A stretch of 64,000 nt of DNA from the NCBI RefSeq assembly GCF_004005905.1, contig NZ_SACO01000002.1, positions 372,001 through 436,000 of the forward strand. The letters run 5' to 3'. The stretch is from Novosphingobium umbonatum. Its GTDB lineage: Bacteria > Pseudomonadota > Alphaproteobacteria > Sphingomonadales > Sphingomonadaceae. The notes below the pieces were generated by a model. It was not told the origin of the DNA. It saw only the letters and a list, made by a program, of their open reading frames with translations, and ran no database searches. The translations under genes and the position numbers were made by a program. Every line of letters starts with the position of its first letter. Position 1 is the first letter of the stretch. Of the stretch, positions 58,503 to 64,000 are shown in pieces.

Positions 58503-59317
58503 AACAATTCGCCTCCCTCTGGGCCAAGGCGCCCGCTGCCAATCGCATCGCGGCTGCTTTCGTAGGTTTCTGGCTGCTGCTGGCGCTGGCTGGCCCATGG
58601 CTGGCCCCGCATCCGGTGGGCGCCTTTGTGGATGAGGATGTGTTCTCCGGCCTGTCCGCCCGTTTCTGGCTGGGCAGCGATTATCTGGGCCGCGATGTGC
58701 TTTCCCGCCTGCTCTATGGCACGCGCTATACGGTGGTGCTGGGGCTGGGCGCGGCGCTGCTCGCCTCGCTTTGCGGCACATCCATCGCGCTGGCGGCCAG
58801 CCTGTGCGGCGGGCGGGTGGACGAGGTGATCTCGCGCCTGATGGACACGTTGATCTCGATCCCGTCCAAGATCCTCGCGCTGGTGCTGGTGGCGGCTTGT
58901 GGGTCGTCTTTGCCTTTGCTGCTGCTCATCTGCGCGCTCACCTATGTGCCGGGCAATTTCCGAATTGCCCGCGCGCTGGCCATGAACCTTGCCGCGCTGG
59001 ATTTCGTGGCGGCGGCGCGGGCGCGGGGCGAGGGCAAATGGGCCATCGCCTGGCATGAGGTGCTGCCCAATATGGTCCATCCCCTGCTGGCCGATCTGGG
59101 CCTGCGCTTTGTGTTTGTGGTGCTGCTGCTGTCGGGCCTGTCCTTCCTCGGCCTTGGGGTACAGCCGCCCTATGCCGATCTGGGCTCGCTGGTGCGCGAG
59201 AATATCTCGGGCCTGACCGAAGGCGCACCCGCCATCCTTGCCCCTGCGCTGGCGATTGCCCTGCTGACCGTGGGCACCAATCTGTTGATCGACGCGATGA
59301 AGCCGGAGGGGCAGTGA
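58499..59317 (+). CDS. ABC transporter permease, DppC type
   Basis: 272 residues, second permease of the importer. It has the DppC layout: an N-terminal helix (AAAFVGFWLLLALAGPWLAP), the conserved LGSDYLGRDVLSRLLYGTR, and the EAA loop VAAARARGEGKWAIAWHEVL. Its ATG overlaps the stop of the first permease by 4 bp. Confidence 0.92.
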   Translation: MKQFASLWAKAPAANRIAAAFVGFWLLLALAGPWLAPHPVGAFVDEDVFSGLSARFWLGSDYLGRDVLSRLLYGTRYTVVLGLGAALLASLCGTSIALAASLCGGRVDEVISRLMDTLISIPSKILALVLVAACGSSLPLLLLICALTYVPGNFRIARALAMNLAALDFVAAARARGEGKWAIAWHEVLPNMVHPLLADLGLRFVFVVLLLSGLSFLGLGVQPPYADLGSLVRENISGLTEGAPAILAPALAIALLTVGTNLLIDAMKPEGQ

Positions 59318-61098
59318 TGGAAAATGCTCCCCATATACTGGTCGAGAGCCTCTCGGTTTCGGTTGGTTCCACGCCCATCGTGTCCGATATCAGCTTTGCC
59401 CTGCCACGCGGGCAGGTTCTGGCGCTGATTGGCGAAAGCGGTTCGGGCAAAAGCACCACCGCGCTGGCGCTGATGGGATGGTGTCGCCATGGCGGGCGTA
59501 TCGCCAGCGGCACGATCCGCGTGGGCGGCATGGCCATCGATCGTAAGAGCGAAGACGAGCTGGCCGCCCTTCGCGGGCGTTATATCAGCTATATCGCGCA
59601 AAGCGCAGCCGCCGCTTTCAACCCTTCGCGCCGGATCATGGCGCAGGTGATCGAACCGGCACTGATCCACCGCATCATGACCCGCCAGCAGGCCGAGGCC
59701 AAAGCGGTGGACCTGTTCCGCGCGCTGGCCCTGCCCGACGCGGAAACCATTGGCGATCGTTACCCGCATCAGGTGTCGGGCGGCCAATTGCAGCGGCTGA
59801 TGGCGGCCATGGCCCTGATCACCGATCCCGAACTGGTGATCCTTGACGAGCCGACCACCGCGCTGGATGTGACCACGCAGGTCGAAGTGCTCAAATGTTT
59901 CAAAACCGCGCTGGCCAGTGTGGACCATGGGCGCGGCGCCACCGCCATCTATGTCAGCCATGACCTTGCCGTGGTGGCGCAAATGGCCGACCGGATTGCC
60001 GTGCTGCATAAAGGCCGCCTGGTGGAGGAAGGCCCCGCCGAACAGATCCTGCGCGCGCCGCAGGATGCCTATACGCAAAGCCTTGTCAACGCGCCCCGCC
60101 CCGTGCCCGCTGCGCCCTCGGCAGCCGATGCGGCACCGGTGCTGTCGGTGCAGGGACTGACCGCAGGCTACGGCAAGGTGACCGATGGCCAGCCCGCGAT
60201 CCCTGTCCTGCGCGATATCAGCTTTGATCTGCCCGCTGGCGGCACTTTGGGGATCATTGGCGAAAGCGGATCGGGCAAGTCCACCCTCGCCCGCGTGATC
60301 GCCGGCCTTTTGCCCGCCGCGCAGGGGCAAGTGCTTCTGGATGGCGCGCCGCTGCCGCCCACATTGGAGGCGCGCTCGCTCGATCAATTCCGCGCGGTGC
60401 AACTGGTGTTCCAGAATGCCGATACCGCGCTCAACCCCGCCCATAGCGTGCGCCGCATTCTGGCCCGCCCCTTGCGCCATTACCACGGCCTGCGCGGGGC
60501 GGCAGCCGACCGGCGGGTGGCTGAATTGCTCGACCTCACCCGCCTGCCCGCCGATGTGATCGACCGGCCGGTTACCAAATTGTCGGGCGGACAGAAACAG
60601 CGCGTCAATCTGGCCCGCGCTCTGGCCGCAGAGCCGCGTATCCTGCTCTGCGATGAAGTGACCAGCGCGCTGGACACGGTGGTGGGCGCGGCGATCCTGT
60701 CGCTGATCGAGGATTTGCGCCGTGATCTGGGGCTGGCCACGGTGTTTATCAGCCATGATATCCATGCAGTCGCATCCTTGTGCGAAAAGGTGCTGGTGCT
60801 TTATGGCGGCACGCCGGTGGAACTGGCCAGCCGCGAGGCCTTTAACGGGCCGGAGCATCACCCCTATACGCGCCTGCTGCTGGACAGCCTGCCGACCATG
60901 GACCCGAGCTGGCTGGGCGCCACACCCGCCCCGATTCACCGTGGTGAGAAACAGGCGGGCCTCTGCCCCTTCCTGCCGCGATGTGATGTGGCCATAGCGG
61001 GCATTTGCGACCATCAGCCCGCGCCCCCCAAGACAGGTGACGGCATGCGCTGGCTTTGCCATCGCGGGCCTATCAAGCATGACAAGGAGAGCGCATGA
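59317..61098 (+). CDS. Dual ABC ATPase of a dipeptide/opine importer (DppDF fusion)
   Basis: 593 residues with two complete ATPase domains in one chain. Domain 1 has Walker A GESGSGKST, signature VSGGQLQRL and Walker B LVILDEPTTALD. Domain 2 has a second GESGSGKST, signature LSGGQKQRV and Walker B ILLCDEVTSALD, then the oligopeptide-family C-terminal cysteine region (GLCPFLPRCDVAIAGICDH), which binds an iron-sulfur cluster in DppD-like proteins. One gene thus replaces the usual dppD and dppF. GGAGG lies 7 nt before the ATG, which shares a base with the permease stop. Confidence 0.92.
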   Translation: MENAPHILVESLSVSVGSTPIVSDISFALPRGQVLALIGESGSGKSTTALALMGWCRHGGRIASGTIRVGGMAIDRKSEDELAALRGRYISYIAQSAAAAFNPSRRIMAQVIEPALIHRIMTRQQAEAKAVDLFRALALPDAETIGDRYPHQVSGGQLQRLMAAMALITDPELVILDEPTTALDVTTQVEVLKCFKTALASVDHGRGATAIYVSHDLAVVAQMADRIAVLHKGRLVEEGPAEQILRAPQDAYTQSLVNAPRPVPAAPSAADAAPVLSVQGLTAGYGKVTDGQPAIPVLRDISFDLPAGGTLGIIGESGSGKSTLARVIAGLLPAAQGQVLLDGAPLPPTLEARSLDQFRAVQLVFQNADTALNPAHSVRRILARPLRHYHGLRGAAADRRVAELLDLTRLPADVIDRPVTKLSGGQKQRVNLARALAAEPRILLCDEVTSALDTVVGAAILSLIEDLRRDLGLATVFISHDIHAVASLCEKVLVLYGGTPVELASREAFNGPEHHPYTRLLLDSLPTMDPSWLGATPAPIHRGEKQAGLCPFLPRCDVAIAGICDHQPAPPKTGDGMRWLCHRGPIKHDKESA

Positions 61099-61418
61099 CG
61101 CCCCGTTTCAAACGTCTGGTCGAAACCGACCGGCCTGCGGTATCGCTGACGGTCGATGGCAGGGCGATCAAGGCTCTGGCCGGTGACACGCTGATGGTGG
61201 CGATGCTGACCCATGGCGATGCCTTGCGGACCAGCGAATTTGCCAGCCTTGAACCCGGCGATGGGCGCCGCGCGGGCTTTTGCCTGATGAGCGCCTGTCA
61301 GGATTGCTGGGTATGGACGGCCGACGGCCACCGCCTGCGAGCCTGCTCCACCCCTGTGGAAGAAGGCATGGCCATCTCCACCAGCCAACCGGAGGCCTCA
61401 TGGGCAAGCCTGCTGTAA
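61095..61418 (+). CDS. [2Fe-2S] small subunit, HcnA/opine-oxidase type
   Basis: 107 residues: a [2Fe-2S] ferredoxin-like subunit with C-x4-C-x2-C in FCLMSACQDCWVW and a fourth Cys in RLRACSTPVEEGM. This small protein is the first member of the three-gene sets encoding hydrogen cyanide synthase (hcnABC), opine oxidases and D-hydroxyproline dehydrogenases. Its start overlaps the ABC gene by 4 bp, and its last 19 bp overlap the next gene. It probably transfers electrons between the two flavoprotein subunits or to the membrane chain. Confidence 0.88.
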   Translation: MTPRFKRLVETDRPAVSLTVDGRAIKALAGDTLMVAMLTHGDALRTSEFASLEPGDGRRAGFCLMSACQDCWVWTADGHRLRACSTPVEEGMAISTSQPEASWASLL

Positions 61419-62782
61419 TCATCATCGGCGCGGGGCCAGCCGGTGTGCGCGCGGCGCAGACGGTGGCGCGCGCCGGTTTGCGGCCCATCGTGATCGACGA
61501 GGCCGCCCGCGCCGGCGGGCAAATCTACCGCCGCCCGCCGGAAAATTTCACCCGTAACCATGCCGAACTCTATGGCAGCGAGGCCGCCCGTGCGCAGGCC
61601 ATCCATCAGGATTTCGCCGCGCTGGAAGGCCAGATCGACTATCGCCCCGAAACCCTGGTGTGGAATGTGGCCGATGGCCATGTGTGGACGGCCAAGGATG
61701 GCGAGACACAGGCCATCGCCTATGACGCGCTGATCATCTGTAGCGGAGCCAGCGACCGCGTGGCGCCGGTCAAGGGCTGGCAGGCGGCGGGCTGCTATTC
61801 GTTGGGCGGGGCGCAAATCGCCCTGAAAGCGCAGGGCTGCGCCATCGGGCATCAGGTGATCTTTCTGGGCTCCGGCCCGCTGCTCTATCTGGCCGCCGCG
61901 CAATATGTGAAGGCGGGGGCCGATGTGGCCGCCGTGCTGGATACCTCGCCCTTCTGGCTGCGGGTGAAGGCCGCACCCAAACTGGCCGAATGCCCCGATC
62001 TGCTGTGGCAGGGGGTAAAGCTGCTGGCCGATCTGAAACGCGCTGGTGTACCGGTGCTGACTGGGGTGGAGCCGGTGGAGATCCATGGCGATCCGCAAAG
62101 CGGCGTCTCGGGCGTGACTGTGCGCCACAAGGGCGCATCCAAGCATTTTGCCGGCGATGCGGTGGCCATGGGCTGGCATGTGAAGCCCGAGGCGCAATTG
62201 GCCGATCTGGCCCGCGTGCCCTTTGCCTTTGATGCCTTGACCCGCCAGTGGTTGCCGCAAAGCGATGCGCAGGGCCGCGCGGGGAACAAAGTCTATCTGG
62301 GCGGCGATGGTGCCAAAGTGGCGGGCGCACGCAGCGCCGAAGTGACCGGCGAGCTGGCCGCCATGGCCGCGCTGGCCGATCTGGGCCTTTCCGTGAATGC
62401 TGCCGTGGACGCTGACCGTCGCCGCTGGCTGCTGTCCGAAAAGGCGCGCTATGTCCGCTTTGCGCAAGGGCTGGCGCAGGCCTTCCCATGGCCGCATCAC
62501 ATGGTGGCCGCCATCCCCGATGAAGCCATCGTCTGCCGCTGCGAGGCGGTGACAGCCGCCACTTTGCGCGCCAGTGTGCAAAGCGCCCATGCGCAGGAAG
62601 CCAACCGCGCCAAAGCCTTCAGCCGCGTGGGCATGGGCCGCTGTCAGGGGCGCTATTGCGGCCATGCCAGCGCCGAAATCATCGCTGCCGCCCGCGCTGT
62701 TCCCTTGGAAGAGACCGGAAGGCTGCGCGGGCAGGCGCCGGTCAAACCCATCCCCGTGGCCCTCAAAAGGATCGACCTATGA
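61400..62782 (+). CDS. FAD/NAD(P)-binding subunit, HcnB/OoxA-like
   Basis: 460 residues. N-terminal FAD motif IIGAGPAGVRAAQTVARAG, then AGGQIYRRPP, a second nucleotide-binding site (VIFLGSGPLLYLAAAQYVKA), and a C-terminal BFD-like iron-sulfur region with Cys residues in VCRCEAVTAATL and GMGRCQGRYCGH. This is the alpha-type flavoprotein of HcnB, octopine/nopaline oxidase and LhpB-like dehydrogenases. The ATG at 61400 has GGAGG close upstream and lies within the end of the small subunit gene. Confidence 0.9.
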   Translation: MGKPAVIIIGAGPAGVRAAQTVARAGLRPIVIDEAARAGGQIYRRPPENFTRNHAELYGSEAARAQAIHQDFAALEGQIDYRPETLVWNVADGHVWTAKDGETQAIAYDALIICSGASDRVAPVKGWQAAGCYSLGGAQIALKAQGCAIGHQVIFLGSGPLLYLAAAQYVKAGADVAAVLDTSPFWLRVKAAPKLAECPDLLWQGVKLLADLKRAGVPVLTGVEPVEIHGDPQSGVSGVTVRHKGASKHFAGDAVAMGWHVKPEAQLADLARVPFAFDALTRQWLPQSDAQGRAGNKVYLGGDGAKVAGARSAEVTGELAAMAALADLGLSVNAAVDADRRRWLLSEKARYVRFAQGLAQAFPWPHHMVAAIPDEAIVCRCEAVTAATLRASVQSAHAQEANRAKAFSRVGMGRCQGRYCGHASAEIIAAARAVPLEETGRLRGQAPVKPIPVALKRIDL

Positions 62783-63921
62783 GCCAGATCGTCAAAAGCG
62801 ATGTCGCCATTATCGGGGGCGGGCTGATGGGCTGTTCCACCGCCTTCTTTCTGGCGCAGCGCGGCATTTCGGCCATGGTGCTGGAAACCGACAAGGTGGG
62901 CCGCCAAGCCAGCGGCACCAATTTCGGCAATGTGCGCCGTCAGGGCCGCCCGATTTTCCAACTTCCTCTGGCCAATCGCGCCAGCCGCATCTGGCGCAAT
63001 GCCCGCGAATTGCTGGGCGAGGATGTGGAATATTTGCAAGGCGGCCATATCCGCGTCTGTTTCCGCGAGCGGCCGGAAAACATCGGCAAGATGGAGGAAT
63101 ATGCCGCCCTAGCCCGCGAGGAAGGGCTGGATCTGGAACTGCTGACCTCCAACGCCCTGCGCGAGAAATTCCCTTGGCTCGGCCCCGATGTGCTGGCGGG
63201 TTCCTATTCGGCCAGTGACGGCCATGCCAATCCGCGCCTTGCCGCCCCTGCCTTTGCCCGTGCGGCAGCAAGGCTGGGCGCCAACATCGTAGAAGACACC
63301 CAGATCGTCCATGCCGAAAAGCAGGGCGAGGATTTCCTGCTGACCGCCAAGGATGGCCGCCGCTTTTCCGCGCCTGTTCTGCTGATTACGGCGGGCGCAT
63401 GGGCGGGCAAGATCGCGGGCTGGTTTGGCGAGACGATCCCGCTGACCCCGCGCGCGCCGACATTGAGCGTGACCGAGCCGGTGCCCTATGCCATTGCCCC
63501 TGCCGTGGGGGTGATGACGCCCGACGAGGTGGAAACCGTCTATTTCCGCCAAGTGGCCCGCGGCAATATCGTGCTGGGCGGCTCCACCCGCGCGCCGTCC
63601 TATCCCGATGATTACCGCGCCTATGTCCTGCCGCAAAACAGCATGACACAGTTTGAACATCTGCGCCGTCTGGCCCCTGCCCTGTCGCGTTTGCAGGTGA
63701 TCCGCGTGTGGAGCGGGATTGAGGGCTATACCGATGACAGCCTGCCGGTGATGGGCCCCAGCGCGAAAGTGTCGGGCCTGTTCCATGCTTTCGGCTTTTC
63801 GGGCAGCGGGTTCCAGATCGGGCCGGGCGTGGGCGAAACCATGGCCGAGCTGATCGCCACCGGCACCACCGATATTCCCATCGCGCCCTATAGCATCACG
63901 CGGTTTGTTGATCGGGACTAA
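62779..63921 (+). CDS. FAD-dependent oxidoreductase subunit, HcnC/OoxB-like
   Basis: 380 residues, DAO fold with FAD motif IIGGGLMGCSTAFFLAQRG, then QASGTNFGNVRRQGR, and C-terminal RVWSGIEGYTDDSLPVMGPS and FGFSGSGFQIGPGVGE. It is the catalytic amine-oxidising subunit in HcnABC/opine-oxidase-like sets. Its ATG overlaps the stop of the preceding gene by 4 bp. The stop overlaps the stop of the convergent aldehyde dehydrogenase gene by 3 bp. With the other DAO-type oxidase at 54740, the operon has two amine-oxidising flavoproteins. Confidence 0.9.
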   Translation: MSQIVKSDVAIIGGGLMGCSTAFFLAQRGISAMVLETDKVGRQASGTNFGNVRRQGRPIFQLPLANRASRIWRNARELLGEDVEYLQGGHIRVCFRERPENIGKMEEYAALAREEGLDLELLTSNALREKFPWLGPDVLAGSYSASDGHANPRLAAPAFARAAARLGANIVEDTQIVHAEKQGEDFLLTAKDGRRFSAPVLLITAGAWAGKIAGWFGETIPLTPRAPTLSVTEPVPYAIAPAVGVMTPDEVETVYFRQVARGNIVLGGSTRAPSYPDDYRAYVLPQNSMTQFEHLRRLAPALSRLQVIRVWSGIEGYTDDSLPVMGPSAKVSGLFHAFGFSGSGFQIGPGVGETMAELIATGTTDIPIAPYSITRFVDRD

Positions 63922-64000
63922 AGCCCGATCAACACCGTCTTGCTCTTGCAACTGCCCAGATAAGCCTCGCGGCCCAGATCCTTGCCGATGCCCGATTGTT
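63918..64000 (-). CDS. Aldehyde dehydrogenase, only the C-terminal 27 residues in the window
   Basis: The minus strand reads QSGIGKDLGREAYLGSCKS followed by Lys-Thr-Val-Leu-Ile-Gly-Leu and TAG. The QSGIGKDLGREAYLGSCKSK pattern is the classic end of aldehyde dehydrogenases (KQSGxGRxxG...). The gene continues beyond the window edge. It converges on the oxidase gene with overlapping stops, and could oxidise aldehydes made by the operon, but it is on the opposite strand. Confidence 0.8.
   Translation of the reverse strand, partial: QSGIGKDLGREAYLGSCKSKTVLIGL

Overview
The window looks like the chromosome of an alphaproteobacterium of the Sphingomonadales, most like Novosphingobium or Sphingobium. 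The evidence is the high GC content, the argH / small lipoprotein / lysA order, frequent ATGA and TGATG gene overlaps, and the style of the TonB receptor and quinoprotein genes. This placement is inference from gene content; no database was searched.

Layout. (1) 1-3824, core: lysA (cut by the window edge), a small lipoprotein and argH in one operon, then a divergent TlpA-like thioredoxin lipoprotein and a Flp-type pilin. (2) 3859-29456: tRNA-Val(TAC), followed by a genomic island of about 25.5 kb bounded by a perfect 54-bp direct repeat (3890-3943 and 29403-29456) made of the 5' half of the tRNA plus its leader. The island carries a type I restriction-modification cassette (hsdR; hsdM-hsdS-unknown-GIY-YIG) with an unknown two-helix membrane protein in the middle. 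It also carries an intact higBA pair, a DUF4105 protein with a lipoprotein, two RTX-type secreted proteins (one split by an in-frame nonsense codon inside near-identical tandem repeats), a LuxR-type regulator, small unknown proteins, a decayed parDE pair and repeat scars. Its right end is an integration module: an HUH Rep-like protein, a repressor, an excisionase-like protein and a tyrosine integrase.

(3) 29580-34632: a two-subunit molybdenum hydroxylase (isoquinoline 1-oxidoreductase type), then an aldo/keto reductase coupled to a Bcr/CflA transporter that appears to have lost about 40 internal residues. (4) 34907-52652: a complete periplasmic PQQ alcohol-oxidation locus. It has a TonB receptor, aldehyde dehydrogenase, DUF779 protein, a FIST sensor with a hybrid histidine kinase (NosP/NahK-ErcS' arrangement), a LuxR-type response regulator, a quinoprotein alcohol dehydrogenase with the Asp-x-Asp signature of lanthanide enzymes, a substrate-binding protein, cytochrome PedF, a beta-propeller protein, a porin, a zinc metallohydrolase, a SoxYZ-like carrier, a CxxxCW protein and a second cytochrome c. 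No pqq biosynthesis genes are in the window. (5) 52991-63921: ten plus-strand genes, nine of them tightly packed (gaps of at most 3 bp, mostly start-stop overlaps), encoding a 2-hydroxyacid dehydrogenase, a HAD dehalogenase-like enzyme, a DadA-like oxidase, a peptide/opine-type ABC importer and an HcnABC/opine-oxidase-like flavoprotein set. This is probably a pathway for import and oxidation of an amino-acid-derived secondary amine of unknown identity. A truncated aldehyde dehydrogenase gene converges on it at the right edge.

How the parts work together: the PQQ locus would oxidise alcohols in the periplasm, pass electrons to PedF, and finish aldehyde oxidation in the cytosol, under a two-component system that may sense nitric oxide or redox state. 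The island supplies restriction, addiction modules and secreted RTX proteins, and keeps the interrupted tRNA gene working by providing its own copy of the 5' half and a promoter.
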